This document shows, in pieces, positions 1-9,268 of a stretch of DNA of 64,000 bases (positions are counted from its first letter, which is position 1; each line of letters begins with the position of its first letter). The translations under genes and the position numbers were made by a program. Source of the DNA: Burkholderiales bacterium (GTDB taxonomy: Bacteria > Pseudomonadota > Gammaproteobacteria > Burkholderiales > Burkholderiaceae_D); assembly GCA_016200895.1 (NCBI GenBank), contig JACQDX010000090.1, forward strand, positions 62,001 to 126,000. Direction: 5' to 3'. The notes beneath the pieces were generated by a model. It ran no database searches, was not told the origin of the DNA, and saw only the letters and a list, made by a program, of their open reading frames with translations.

Positions 1-240
1 CGTCGCGTCGAATCCTACGAGCGTCTCTTGCTTGATGCCATGCATGGTGATCTGACTTTGTTCGTGCGTGATGATGAACTGAGTGCGGCATGGGCCTGGA
101 TAGACCCTATCATGAGCGCCTGGCAAAACGATAGCGAAGGTCTCAAGTCGTATATCTCCGGTAGTTGGGGCCCTTCTGCCGCCAGTTATTTGCTGGCACA
201 GCATGGGGCAGCCTGGGGTGAAGAATTCGTTGAGAGCTAA
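1..240 (+). CDS. zwf: Glucose-6-phosphate 1-dehydrogenase, C-terminal 79 residues (partial)
   Basis: The reading frame is open from the first base and ends with TAA at 238-240, so only the 3' end of the gene is in the window. The visible residues include YERLLLDAMHGDLTLF and SWGPSAA, the typical C-terminal block of NADP-dependent glucose-6-phosphate dehydrogenase, which oxidises glucose-6-phosphate to 6-phosphogluconolactone in the cytoplasm. The next gene (pgl) starts 8 bases downstream and catalyses the following step, which supports the call and implies one transcript. Confidence 0.9.
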   Translation, partial: RRVESYERLLLDAMHGDLTLFVRDDELSAAWAWIDPIMSAWQNDSEGLKSYISGSWGPSAASYLLAQHGAAWGEEFVES

Positions 241-248
241 GTGAAAAA

Positions 249-923
249 ATGGCCATGAAATACCATACCTTTGACAATTTTTCGGCGCTGACCGAAGCCC
301 TGAGCCAGCAATGGCTGGACGTCATCCAGACCACGCCAGATGGCAGCAGCTTTGCCCTGGCTGGCGGCTCCACACCTGCGCCAGTGTATCAACGCCTGGA
401 TCAGTTGCTCTCGAATATAGACGCGCATAACCCCATCAAACTGGTAGCAACTGATGAGCGTTGGGTGCCAGATCAGGACACGCAGAGCAATGAAGGCCTG
501 TTTCGCCGTTGCCTTTCTGGCTCTGCCGCAGACAAGCGCTGGCAACTGGTGTCCTTGAAAAATGCTTCCAGCACACCAGAAGTCGCGACAGAAGCCATCA
601 ATGTGCGCCTGAATGAGCAATTGCCGCAAGCCTTTAGCGCTGTCTTGCTGGGCATGGGTGCAGATGGACATATCGCTTCCCTCTTCCCTGGTGCGCCCAC
701 CCAGCATGATGATCTGGCCTGCCTGGCTGCTGTGCATCCGCAAACCCGTCAAAGCCGCATGTCGCTGTCTTTGCCGCGCCTGCTCAATACCAAGCGTATC
801 TGGCTGGTGATCACTGGTGCAGAAAAACGTCAGGTGCTGGAACAGGCGATAGAAAATAATCTGCCGGTTGCGTCCTTGTTGCGTGAAGCAGGCTGTACCA
901 TAGATGTTTTCTGGTGTCCGTAA
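249..923 (+). CDS. pgl: 6-phosphogluconolactonase
   Basis: 224 residues, the usual length for the bacterial DevB/Pgl type. It hydrolyses 6-phosphogluconolactone to 6-phosphogluconate. Seen in the sequence: LAGGSTP at residues 37-43, TDERWVP at 68-74 and GMGADGHIASLFPG at 135-148, the three family signatures for phosphate and sugar binding. ATG 249 gives the full N-terminus; ATG 255 is an in-frame alternative, and neither has a strong ribosome binding site. The gene lies 8 bases after zwf and directly before hexR, so the trio is probably one operon feeding the Entner-Doudoroff and pentose-phosphate pathways. Confidence 0.93.
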   Translation: MAMKYHTFDNFSALTEALSQQWLDVIQTTPDGSSFALAGGSTPAPVYQRLDQLLSNIDAHNPIKLVATDERWVPDQDTQSNEGLFRRCLSGSAADKRWQLVSLKNASSTPEVATEAINVRLNEQLPQAFSAVLLGMGADGHIASLFPGAPTQHDDLACLAAVHPQTRQSRMSLSLPRLLNTKRIWLVITGAEKRQVLEQAIENNLPVASLLREAGCTIDVFWCP

Positions 924-928
924 AACTC

Positions 929-1831
929 ATGTATATGGCCAATCCGTTTTCTGACAATAAACCCAACATTCCTCCTGAAAAAGGCTTGCTGGCACGCATA
1001 CGCACTGCCAGCACAGCCTTGAGCCGTGCCGAGCGCCAGGTAGCAGAATTTTTGCTGCAAAAGCCGCATGATGCGCTGGAGATGTCGATACGGGTTTTGG
1101 CCCAGGCTTGTGATGTCAGCGAACCTACGGTTGCCCGCTTTGCCCAGAGTCTGGGATTTGACGGCTTCAAGACCTTCAAGCTGGCATTTGCAAAAAGCCT
1201 GGCCACCGGCATCCCGTTTTTGCATCTGGATGTAAACCAGGCTGACCATGTACGTGATGTCTTGCCCAAGGTATTTGACCGCACTATCGCTGCATTGATG
1301 GAGGCACGCAATAATGCCAATACCGCGACCTTTGAAGCAGCAGTCAACCTGCTGGCGCGCGCACGCCGCATAGAATGTTATGGCCTGGGTTATTCTGGTG
1401 CGCTAGCTATCGATGCGCAATTGAAATTCTTCCGCTTTGGCATACCGACTACCGTATTTTGTGACGCCCACTTGCAGGCACAGTCTGCCACTTTATTGAA
1501 TAGTGATTGCGTGGTCGTGGCTTTTTCTCGCACAGGCCGCACACGTGACCTCATCGACAGCGTACAACTCGCGAAACAGGCTGGTGCCAAGATTTTGGTA
1601 TTGTGTGCCAGTGGCGGCCCGCTGGCAGAACTGGCTGACGTGCATATCGGTGTAGACGTGGAAGAAGACCCTGACATCTATACCCCCATGACTTCACGCC
1701 TCGCACATCTGACTTATATCGATGCGCTGGCAGTCGCAGTCACGCTGTTGCGTGGCCCTGCGGCCATCGACATGCTGGAAAGGGCCAAGGCCAGTATTAG
1801 TGAAAAAAGACTGGTGCCGAAGATTAGCTGA
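929..1831 (+). CDS. hexR: HexR-type RpiR-family transcriptional regulator
   Basis: About 300 residues with an N-terminal RpiR-type helix-turn-helix (VLAQACDVSEPTVARFAQSLG) and a C-terminal SIS sugar-phosphate-binding domain (YGLGYSGALAIDAQLKFF, then VVVAFSRTGRT). In proteobacteria, HexR represses zwf/edd/eda-type genes and is released by 2-keto-3-deoxy-6-phosphogluconate. Its position directly behind zwf-pgl fits that role, but the operator would lie upstream of the window. The frame is open from GTG 914, which would overlap pgl by 10 bases. ATG 929 and ATG 935 are alternatives, and none has a clear Shine-Dalgarno sequence; 929 is a judgement. Confidence 0.85.
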   Translation: MYMANPFSDNKPNIPPEKGLLARIRTASTALSRAERQVAEFLLQKPHDALEMSIRVLAQACDVSEPTVARFAQSLGFDGFKTFKLAFAKSLATGIPFLHLDVNQADHVRDVLPKVFDRTIAALMEARNNANTATFEAAVNLLARARRIECYGLGYSGALAIDAQLKFFRFGIPTTVFCDAHLQAQSATLLNSDCVVVAFSRTGRTRDLIDSVQLAKQAGAKILVLCASGGPLAELADVHIGVDVEEDPDIYTPMTSRLAHLTYIDALAVAVTLLRGPAAIDMLERAKASISEKRLVPKIS

Positions 1832-1844
1832 AAATAAGCTGAAA

Positions 1845-3056
1845 TCAGGCAGGCTGGATAGCAGCCACTACTTTGGCACGCCGCTTTCTCATCCAGATAA
1901 TCACGCCAGTAACACTCAGCATGGCGACCACCAGACCCAGCAGTGAAATCAGGATGCGCCCGGCCAGACCCAGGATGCGGCCTGAATGCAAAGGGAATTG
2001 CGCCTGCAGGAAAATATCGCCAGCAGAACCTGTTCCAGGAATTTTTCCTCCCAACGCACGACCATCCTTGCCATCAAAGTATAGCCAGGCATTGCCCAGA
2101 CCGACATCGCCGTGATCATTACCGGGCTCAAAAAATCCCACACCGTATACACCAAAGGCCGGTGAATAGAATATGCCGCCCGCTGGCAAAGTCCAGCCGC
2201 GTTTTTGCGCTTCCTGTTTCGCCAGCTCAATGACGTGCTCACGACTGATGATGGGGATGAGGGGTTTGTCCGGCGCTTGCGGCACGCGGCTGGAAAATAC
2301 ATTTGCGCTCAAGGGTGAAAACACTGACACTACAGGACGCACCACTTGGGAATTCAGGTTCATCGATACCGAAGTAATCGCCAGCAGAAGCATGAAAAGC
2401 CACAGCCAGACTCCACTGGAACGGTGCAAGTCAAAATTGAGTTTATGTCCACCCTGACGCCAGCGAAAAGCGAAGGACTTGCGCCAGCTGCGCCAGTTGG
2501 GGAAAGACAACCATAGCGCGATAAAACAATCCAGCACCCACACTATGCCTATGATGCCCATGAACAAAATACCCAGCTCTATACCTGATACCTCGGGTAT
2601 ATGCATGGTGTAATGCAGCTTGTATAAAAACGGTAGCAGGTTTTCACGGTTCAGGGATATCTCACCCCATTGCCGTTTACCCTGCACGTCGCCAGTGACA
2701 GGGTCGACAGCAATCTGGTTAAAGCCCAGGGGATAAGCCTTGCTAGTAGCGGGGTCAATTCTGCCTTCTACCGACATCTGGCTGGTATGTCCTGGCTCTG
2801 CCTCGCTCAGTACATAAGTCACCCGGATGCGGGGATCGCGTGCCTCTACCTTGTTGGCCAGCTCCAGCCCCGTCAAGGCTTTGCCAGCCTTGCCTTGCGA
2901 TTGGCTGCGCGCCTCGAACAAATGTGGATTGAGCAAAGCATCCAGCTCATGATCCCAGGAGATGAAAGCCCCCGTTAGACCGGAGATGAACAAAAACACA
3001 GCCACCGCCAGCCCAAACCAGCGGTGTAGCAAGACAAAGACAGGGCGCATCAACAT
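1845..3056 (-). CDS. PepSY-associated transmembrane protein (siderophore-linked)
   Basis: 403 residues with a first membrane helix after the typical start MLMRPVFVLLHRWFGL, a PepSY-like periplasmic region, two central membrane segments (around residues 160-225) and a C-terminal helix followed by a basic tail (RKRRAK). This is the architecture of PepSY_TM proteins that sit beside TonB-dependent siderophore receptors and are thought to help inner-membrane iron reduction or release. It begins 9 bases after the receptor gene ends on the same strand, so the two are almost certainly co-transcribed. The precise biochemical activity is unproven for most of the family. Confidence 0.85.
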   Translation of the reverse strand: MLMRPVFVLLHRWFGLAVAVFLFISGLTGAFISWDHELDALLNPHLFEARSQSQGKAGKALTGLELANKVEARDPRIRVTYVLSEAEPGHTSQMSVEGRIDPATSKAYPLGFNQIAVDPVTGDVQGKRQWGEISLNRENLLPFLYKLHYTMHIPEVSGIELGILFMGIIGIVWVLDCFIALWLSFPNWRSWRKSFAFRWRQGGHKLNFDLHRSSGVWLWLFMLLLAITSVSMNLNSQVVRPVVSVFSPLSANVFSSRVPQAPDKPLIPIISREHVIELAKQEAQKRGWTLPAGGIFYSPAFGVYGVGFFEPGNDHGDVGLGNAWLYFDGKDGRALGGKIPGTGSAGDIFLQAQFPLHSGRILGLAGRILISLLGLVVAMLSVTGVIIWMRKRRAKVVAAIQPA

Positions 3057-3065
3057 ACTGGCCTA

Positions 3066-5279
3066 TCAATATTTCCAGTTGACCGTAACACTGCCATTTC
3101 TTGGCGCAGCATAATAGCCCTGGCTCCAGTACAAGCTGGTCAGATATTTTTGATCACTGACATTGTTCAGGTTAGCCGATATGCTGAGGTTTTGATTAAG
3201 GTCATAGCGCGCCATCAGACTCATCGTTGCATAACTGCCCTGGCGTATGATGTTGCCTGAACCTTCATCACGGAAAGTATTGCTCTGCCAGTTCAGGCTG
3301 CCGCCTACTTTTGCCTGTGGCATGAAAGGCAGTTGATAAGTAGTCGACAGGCGGAACAATTTGCGCGGCACATAGGTTTTGACATCCAGGTCATTGCTGC
3401 CCTTGAGGCTCAACTGTGTATAACCTGCGCTGAGGTTCCAGCCTTTTGCCAGCTCACCACTGGCGTCAAGTTCAAAACCTTGTGATTGCGCATCTATGCC
3501 ACGGTAATAGCTCTTGGTGCCGATATAGCCAGCCTGCTCCGCCGCATTGTTTTGCTGTATTTTGAAAACAGCCGCGGACAGATTGAGCTTGCGGTCAAAT
3601 AGCTCGAGCTTGACACCCAGCTCATCACTCTTGCCTTTGACCGCGTCCAGGGTTTTGCCAGATACATCCACTTCACTTTGTGGATTGAAGATTTCTGTAT
3701 GGCTGGCGTACACAGAAGCATATGGTGTCAGATCATAGATCACACCAAGATAAGGCGTGGTCTTGCTGGCATTCTTCTGGCTGCTGACGCCGTAGGCAAA
3801 ACCGCTACTGTCTGCCTTGGTATGGTTGGCACCAACGATCAGTTTGAATTGATCAGCCAAGTTGAAACGGGATGCAATAAATGCTGTCTTGCGTGTGTCT
3901 TCATAGGCACTACCTTCAGTGTAAGCATCGAATGCAGGCTGCGGATAATTGCCAGTCCAATTACTGATATCAGGCAAAGCGGTGCCTATGCCAACGCCAT
4001 AATGGGAAATATCATCCATCTTCGACTTCGACCAGTTAATACCAAAACTGAGGTCGTGCTTACGCCCTGCCAAAGTGAATTTGCCTGTGGCAGACAAGTC
4101 AAACAAAGTCTGGGTGTTGACGTCGTTATACAAGGACGGATAGCTATACAAACCCAGACCTGTCTTGCGGTCTGGTGTGCCATAAACATAAAACAGTTTG
4201 GAGTCGCCTGTTGATCTGTTGCGGCTCAGTGTCGTCTTGATTTGCCAGTCATTGTTGAGCTGATGGTTCAGTTCGACAAAGCTGCGGTCATCTTGCGTGA
4301 GCCAGCGTGACCAGTCAGCGGCGGTGCTGGTTGACGTCCTGTAATTGGTTGGGCTGCCATCGGTGTAATACAAGGGCAAGGCACCCCACATGCCGCCCTT
4401 GGCATCGCTTTTCTGATGGGAATGCCCCACGCTCAATACGGTAGACTCACCCAGATTAGCTTCAATCACGCCATACACCACGGTTTTTTCAGGCGAGTAA
4501 CGGTCGAGATAAGAATCACCAGCCTGTTTGGCGACCACGATACGGCCCGCAACTGTACCAGCAGCATTCAGGGCACCAGATACATCCGCATCCAGCCTGC
4601 GGGTATTCCACGAACCCAGCGTCAGGCCAGACGATGCCTGGAACTGGTAGACCGGGCGCTTGCGGATAAAGTTGACCGTCGCAGACGGGTTGCCAGTTGC
4701 CGACATCAAGCCATTCGCACCGCGCACGATATCTACCCTGTCGTAAATCGCGGTATCAATGTCACCAGCCACATTGCCGGAACTGAATGGCAAACCTACG
4801 CCGTCGAACTGGAAATTGGTAATATCAAAACCACGCGCCATGTAGTAAGTACGGTCAGTCTCTACTTTTTCTACCGACACACCGGTAGCATTAGCCAACA
4901 CATCATTCACATTGACCTGTTTGAAGTCATCCATCTTGGCGCGGGTAACGACTGATACTGATTGCGGTGTTTCACGCAAAGACAAATCGAGTCTGGTTGC
5001 CGAACTGCTTCGCTTTTTTGTATATGCGCCTGTCTTTTCTGTACTGGGTTCATTACCTGAAACGCCAGTCACAAGAACCTCAGGCAATTCTGATTGGCTA
5101 GCCTTGGCTGTAACAGTTTCATCTGCAAAAGCAGGTACTGCCAACAGCACGGAAAGCGCCAATGCAATTGGAGTCGAAGGACTCAGCGAACACACAGGAT
5201 GCAAGTTTGTTTGCGGCGATGTGGGATTAATGCGAGACAAAACGGAAAAACTGGGGGAACAAGATGAGCGCGAAATCAT
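3066..5279 (-). CDS. TonB-dependent siderophore receptor
   Basis: 737 residues with an N-terminal export signal (hydrophobic core ALALSVLLAVPAFA), a TonB-box-like ELPEVLVTG, a plug domain with RETPQSVSVVTR and YDRVDIVRGANGLM, and a 22-strand-type barrel ending in an aromatic residue (VNWKY). These are hallmarks of FhuE/FpvA-like ferric-siderophore receptors. The plug motif GNPSATVNFIRKRP is typical of hydroxamate and mixed-type receptors, but the ligand cannot be assigned from sequence alone. It is followed 9 bases later by a PepSY protein. A Fur-box-like site about 90 bases upstream predicts induction under iron limitation. Confidence 0.92.
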   Translation of the reverse strand: MISRSSCSPSFSVLSRINPTSPQTNLHPVCSLSPSTPIALALSVLLAVPAFADETVTAKASQSELPEVLVTGVSGNEPSTEKTGAYTKKRSSSATRLDLSLRETPQSVSVVTRAKMDDFKQVNVNDVLANATGVSVEKVETDRTYYMARGFDITNFQFDGVGLPFSSGNVAGDIDTAIYDRVDIVRGANGLMSATGNPSATVNFIRKRPVYQFQASSGLTLGSWNTRRLDADVSGALNAAGTVAGRIVVAKQAGDSYLDRYSPEKTVVYGVIEANLGESTVLSVGHSHQKSDAKGGMWGALPLYYTDGSPTNYRTSTSTAADWSRWLTQDDRSFVELNHQLNNDWQIKTTLSRNRSTGDSKLFYVYGTPDRKTGLGLYSYPSLYNDVNTQTLFDLSATGKFTLAGRKHDLSFGINWSKSKMDDISHYGVGIGTALPDISNWTGNYPQPAFDAYTEGSAYEDTRKTAFIASRFNLADQFKLIVGANHTKADSSGFAYGVSSQKNASKTTPYLGVIYDLTPYASVYASHTEIFNPQSEVDVSGKTLDAVKGKSDELGVKLELFDRKLNLSAAVFKIQQNNAAEQAGYIGTKSYYRGIDAQSQGFELDASGELAKGWNLSAGYTQLSLKGSNDLDVKTYVPRKLFRLSTTYQLPFMPQAKVGGSLNWQSNTFRDEGSGNIIRQGSYATMSLMARYDLNQNLSISANLNNVSDQKYLTSLYWSQGYYAAPRNGSVTVNWKY

Positions 5280-5370
5280 AAATAAGCCTGGAAATTGAAG
5301 CCTATGCAGAGAATTGCCTCTGATAGCATTAGAAGTAAATATTTCGGCTTATTCTACTTAGATACAAATG

Positions 5371-5389
5371 CAATTGCAAATCATTCTCA
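5371..5389 (-). promoter_or_regulatory. Fur-box-like site upstream of the siderophore receptor
   Basis: Read on the minus strand, the 19 bases are TGAGAATGATTTGCAATTG, which resembles the repeated GATAAT/GAGAAT hexamers of the Fur consensus. It lies in the only intergenic gap before the receptor gene start at 5279, the position expected for iron repression. The match is by eye; no weight-matrix score was computed. Confidence 0.6.
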
Positions 5390-5501
5390 TTTATATTTAA
5401 TAATTTTAATGTACTTCAAGGTACTCACCATACTTCCAAGGGCAAATACGTGTCTTGGCTGGCCATGCATACGCTCGAACTTGGGCTCTTGCGCGGATAC
5501 G

Positions 5502-6392
5502 TCAATCACAGGCCCCAACTGCACTACAAGCTGGATAAGTCTTTTGTTTCTTTTGCGATGTGCATTTGCCAAGCCCGGAATCACAACTAATGGTATAAGT
5601 CGTTTCCAGCACATCTACCCAGCTACCTATCTCACATTGTTGTGCATCTTTTTCCTTACCTTTGAAATCTGTTTCGCTACGCGTCAATAATTGTATGGTG
5701 CCAGTCTTGACAGGCTTTATCTCAAAGCCTTGTACCTGATCCTGGAACTTTTCCTTGAGATAGGTTTTACCCTTTTGTTTCAGGTCAAAAATTGCATAAG
5801 CTTCACCAGCGCTGTCGCCCATACAGGTTTGCTGGCTACCTATGGCAATGCGCAAGCTGGTATCAGGCATAGACTGACTTTTTGTTGGAATATCTGTCAG
5901 CAATGTCATGTCGCTTTTATTGAAGAAAACAGAACGAAACTGATCCGTGCCGCCATCAACATCATCACTATGCGCAGTCAGCACTTCGCGCAATTGCAGC
6001 AAGAAATGCTCACCCAGGTCTTCGAATTCAATTTGTATGACGCCCGCGGGCAATGGTGGCAAATCTTCACCAGCTTTTGCTACGCCGTGCGACTTCAATT
6101 GTTGCGCATTGAATTCATCTATCCATTTGCGTAGAACTGTCTCGTTATAGGTTTTCATTTTCGCCTGCAGATTGGCGATAAAGCTGTCTGCGGTATCCAG
6201 CTTAACCGTCTGTGCCAGCGGCTTGCTCACCACCGTGCTGGCCGCAGCAGATGCTGCAACACTTTCTGCAGAAGGAGATGTTTGTGCGTTTTCTGTTGGT
6301 TTTTTCCCGCAAGCACATAGCGCCGCGGAAATCACCGTTAAACAGCAAAAACAGCAAAATCTGCTGACATCGCTGGCATGAAAAGTAAGCAT
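5502..6392 (-). CDS. Predicted lipoprotein of unknown function
   Basis: 296 residues from ATG 6392; a TTG at 6416 is the only longer option. The N-terminus is hydrophobic and cysteine-rich (FCCFCCLTVISAALCAC) and ends in a lipobox-like LCAC followed by GKKPTEN, so lipid anchoring at Cys28 is likely. A low-complexity Ala/Ser stretch follows, then a soluble domain with several cysteines near the C-terminus (CEIGSW, SCDSGLGKC, PACSAVGACD) that could form disulfides in the periplasm. I do not recognise a family. The gene is flanked by gaps of 222 and 180 bases and appears monocistronic. Confidence 0.65.
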   Translation of the reverse strand: MLTFHASDVSRFCCFCCLTVISAALCACGKKPTENAQTSPSAESVAASAAASTVVSKPLAQTVKLDTADSFIANLQAKMKTYNETVLRKWIDEFNAQQLKSHGVAKAGEDLPPLPAGVIQIEFEDLGEHFLLQLREVLTAHSDDVDGGTDQFRSVFFNKSDMTLLTDIPTKSQSMPDTSLRIAIGSQQTCMGDSAGEAYAIFDLKQKGKTYLKEKFQDQVQGFEIKPVKTGTIQLLTRSETDFKGKEKDAQQCEIGSWVDVLETTYTISCDSGLGKCTSQKKQKTYPACSAVGACD

Positions 6393-6572
6393 GGCATTTA
6401 ACCTGTTGATATACAAAGCTGGCGATTTTAAATCCAGCGAGACTATATTGCATGCAAAAATATCTCTTCCATCCTCAGAGCCACTTCAAGGACATGCTTG
6501 CCTCGCTAAAGTGACGCCGCCACGTCAGTTGGCAAAATCAGTCAGCAAACGCAGTTAGCCTAGTTAAGCAAG

Positions 6573-7691
6573 CTAGCCTCCGCGCTGATTTACTTCCACC
6601 TGTATGCCTGGCTTCATTCTGTGATGATCGCCATCCACGGATCTTTTTTGATAGTAACTTAAGATTACTTCTTCAAAATTTGTAATCAACATTTTGGCGA
6701 CGATATCTGCATACCAATTGAATTCTGTACTCACTCTGTAACGCATCTGTATCTTCAGCTCAGTAGTGTGCGCAGCCTGAGGCTTAAGGGAGTAAGTCGT
6801 ATCCAGAATATCAAAATAGCGTCCACCTATCGTGACATGATCATCAAGGGCATTTGGAGGGAAAGAATCAGGGTAAAAATGATAGCGCCAGACCACATAC
6901 TTATTCTCCACCCAGTCGCTGGACACCTGGTCGAAATGTATGGACTTGTTCATCTTGATACTGCGCACCAGTCCCGCCTTGGTTTCCTGGGTAATGCCCG
7001 CGACTGGCAAGGGCACGCCTATGCGGTACATCCAGGCTTGCCCTACTTCGTCCTGCCGTATATTGTCTGCATGGTGCAGTTGATACCATATCTGTTCTGG
7101 TGTTGCCTGCACCTGTATCGTCCTCTCCAGCACTGCAATACGCTGCAGATCAGGCACCGATGGCGGGATTACGCCAAGTAACAATGGCAGCAATACAAAA
7201 CTTCCTACTGCCTGTTTTGGCCAATTGGAGGTGCGACAGATCAAGCCCATCAGCAGACCACCGAGCGCTCCAAGCACGGCAAATAAAGGAATGATAATGA
7301 TGGCGCAGATCATACCTTCAATAAAAATCGCCAGCGTGCCCAACACAAACAAGGTATTGGCAATAATGGGGCCACCAATATAAAACCCCCAACTCCTTCG
7401 CCTCTGGCGCTCGGCAACAAAGACCGTAGTTGCACCGACTGCCATCGGCACCAGCAAGACAAATGTACCAGCCATAGTTGCATAGGCATCTTGAGGCTTG
7501 CCTGAAAATATCAGGCGCAGGATGATGCCTATCAGTGCACCGGCAATCAGAGGAAGCCAGTTTGAAAATGGTAAAGCCTTTTTGCTCCGATCTGAAAGTA
7601 ATGGTTCTTCAGCGCTATTTTTTTGAACAGTATTATCGCGGTTCACTGGGTTTGAAGACACGGGGTTTTCTTCTGTTTTTTCTTCACTCAT
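6573..7691 (-). CDS. Membrane protein with C-terminal SRPBCC-like domain
   Basis: 372 residues. A charged, disordered N-terminus (about 40 residues) leads into about five hydrophobic segments between residues 43 and 180. A soluble region from about 185 follows, beginning IQVQATPEQIWYQL, the typical first strand and helix of SRPBCC/polyketide-cyclase-like lipid- or ligand-binding folds. The start is supported by an AAGGAAGAG ribosome binding site 5 bases before ATG 7691. It lies 12 bases after the desaturase gene on the same strand, so they are probably co-transcribed and a role in lipid handling is possible. Function is not established. Confidence 0.65.
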   Translation of the reverse strand: MSEEKTEENPVSSNPVNRDNTVQKNSAEEPLLSDRSKKALPFSNWLPLIAGALIGIILRLIFSGKPQDAYATMAGTFVLLVPMAVGATTVFVAERQRRRSWGFYIGGPIIANTLFVLGTLAIFIEGMICAIIIIPLFAVLGALGGLLMGLICRTSNWPKQAVGSFVLLPLLLGVIPPSVPDLQRIAVLERTIQVQATPEQIWYQLHHADNIRQDEVGQAWMYRIGVPLPVAGITQETKAGLVRSIKMNKSIHFDQVSSDWVENKYVVWRYHFYPDSFPPNALDDHVTIGGRYFDILDTTYSLKPQAAHTTELKIQMRYRVSTEFNWYADIVAKMLITNFEEVILSYYQKRSVDGDHHRMKPGIQVEVNQRGG

Positions 7692-7703
7692 ATCACTCTT
7701 CCT

Positions 7704-8687
7704 TCAAGTCGAACTGCCACTTTGGCGGCCACTTATTGCTGGATAATTTTCGGGTCTAAAACTATTCACTTTGTGAAATCCATGTATGTGCAGCTCGGGT
7801 CGAAATGGCAAATCAGCTGGCAACTTTATATTGGATACCAGGCCCATCTTCTGTAGCAGTATCAAAGCCCACCAGCCCGGGTCCCATTCACCGGCCAATA
7901 AACCAAGCCTGGCAGAACCAGGATAGGCATGATGATTGTTGTGCCAGCATTCGCCCATGGTCAGTAAAGACACGAAGCGTATATTGCGGCCCTGCACCGC
8001 CGCACCTTTGACTTCATAATGGAGTTGCCCATGATTGTGGGCGAAATAGCCAATGAACCAGTGACCGAACACAGTCGCTGTGACGCGTGCACAAACACCC
8101 CAGAATACAAATGCCCAGCCGCCCCAACCATAAAACAGCAAGGCTACCGGTAGTTGTTGCAGCATCCAGGTTTTTTCCAGGAAACGATAAAAACCATCTT
8201 TTGCTATTGATGCTTCTATGTGGATTGCTGGCGGGTGCTGTAAATCTAGATCACAGTGTAATTGCCACCATGCGTCAACCCAGATACCACGCCCATGCCG
8301 CAGGTAATCATGACAATCAGGCAGGCGCTGCGCATAGTCGCGTAATTCATGTTGCCGCAATAAGCCTATCGGCCCTGCCAGCCCAACTTGCACACCCAGA
8401 TAAACTAAAAAATATTCCAGCCATAAAGGGCAGGCAAAACTACTATGGATGAGTTTTCTGTGACTCCCCAGTGAATGGCCGAATAGCAAAACCACTCCTG
8501 TAGAAACGATGAACAGAAGGAATGCCGCCCAAGTGAAATAATTGATACCACCTGCCACCGCCGCCAACAACATCCCGAAAAACCAGATGGATTTCACTGG
8601 GGAATAACTGACTGTGCCGGTCTGCACACTGCGCGCATCGGATGCCAGCACGCGATGATCAAGAATATGAAATTGCGATGTTGTCAT
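7704..8687 (-). CDS. Fatty acid (acyl-CoA-type) desaturase
   Basis: 327 residues with four or more hydrophobic segments and the histidine clusters of membrane di-iron desaturases: H71, H76 and H81 in GHSLGSHRKLIH, H113 in RQHELRDYAQR, and HNNHH at 249-253. Such enzymes introduce a double bond into fatty-acyl chains at the cytoplasmic face of the membrane. The central cluster follows the HELRDYAQR variant rather than the usual HRxHH, which fits a bacterial subgroup I recall with HDLRDWAQR. Exact substrate and regiochemistry cannot be read from sequence. It is the first gene of a pair with the SRPBCC membrane protein. Confidence 0.85.
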   Translation of the reverse strand: MTTSQFHILDHRVLASDARSVQTGTVSYSPVKSIWFFGMLLAAVAGGINYFTWAAFLLFIVSTGVVLLFGHSLGSHRKLIHSSFACPLWLEYFLVYLGVQVGLAGPIGLLRQHELRDYAQRLPDCHDYLRHGRGIWVDAWWQLHCDLDLQHPPAIHIEASIAKDGFYRFLEKTWMLQQLPVALLFYGWGGWAFVFWGVCARVTATVFGHWFIGYFAHNHGQLHYEVKGAAVQGRNIRFVSLLTMGECWHNNHHAYPGSARLGLLAGEWDPGWWALILLQKMGLVSNIKLPADLPFRPELHIHGFHKVNSFRPENYPAISGRQSGSST

Positions 8688-9268
8688 AAAATTCCATGGA
8701 TAGATGTAGAGTCTGTTTGCGGTGCAACATCAGCACTATAAAAACGTACTGCAAGAAAACATTATTACAAGATCAGACAGGCCAATTAGAATACCTTAAG
8801 CTAATTAGCCAATTAACTAAACAACTAACACATTAATTGATAATTTCTTCTTTGTCAAAAATTTAAATCCGCTGCCAAATCAAGGTGATGGCTTGCTTTT
8901 GATATGCCCTGAAGAGGTAGAAATGCAATGAAAATTGAAGGTAGTCCCGCCCAGCGCTGCAGCGTTGCTTTACTAAATCTATAGGACTTACGCAAAACCG
9001 CCCCGGCTGCGTTGCAGCTCCTCGCCGCACTAAAGTACTGTCTTCGTCGCTACGCCTTACTGGGACAATTTTGCGTAAGTCCTAATCTATCGTGAGACAT
9101 TGACCATGCCCTGCTTGAAAATCAATTTGCATGGTTAAAAGACACCTGAGCCTCAACCGTTTATTTTTCTGCTTTTTTGTAGCAAATTGACACAGATAAA
9201 AAAAATGCAAGTTCATTCCCAATATTTCTGGCAAGCTGTAAGAAATATTCTTCAAAGGAGTCAGATTT
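8688..9268. other. Intergenic region between divergent desaturase and HDOD genes
   Basis: 581 bases without a credible gene. The left part is AT-rich (8760-8880). A miniature element occupies 8982-9084. The right end carries the AAGGAGTCAG ribosome binding site for the HDOD gene. Both flanking genes must have their promoters here, but no confident -35/-10 pair was picked out. Confidence 0.6.
8982..9084 (+). mobile_element. Miniature inverted-repeat element, copy 1 (103 bp)
   Basis: Terminal inverted repeats TAGGACTTACGCAAAA (8982-8997) and TTTTGCGTAAGTCCTA (9069-9084) match perfectly over 16 bases. The element is flanked directly by ATCTA on both sides (8977-8981 and 9085-9089), which looks like a 5-bp target-site duplication. 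The interior contains the hairpin GCTGCGTTGCAGC and the shared block ACTAAAGTACTGTCTTCGTC. It encodes no protein, so it would need a transposase in trans. The same interior and ends recur at 39102 and 55335. Confidence 0.85.
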
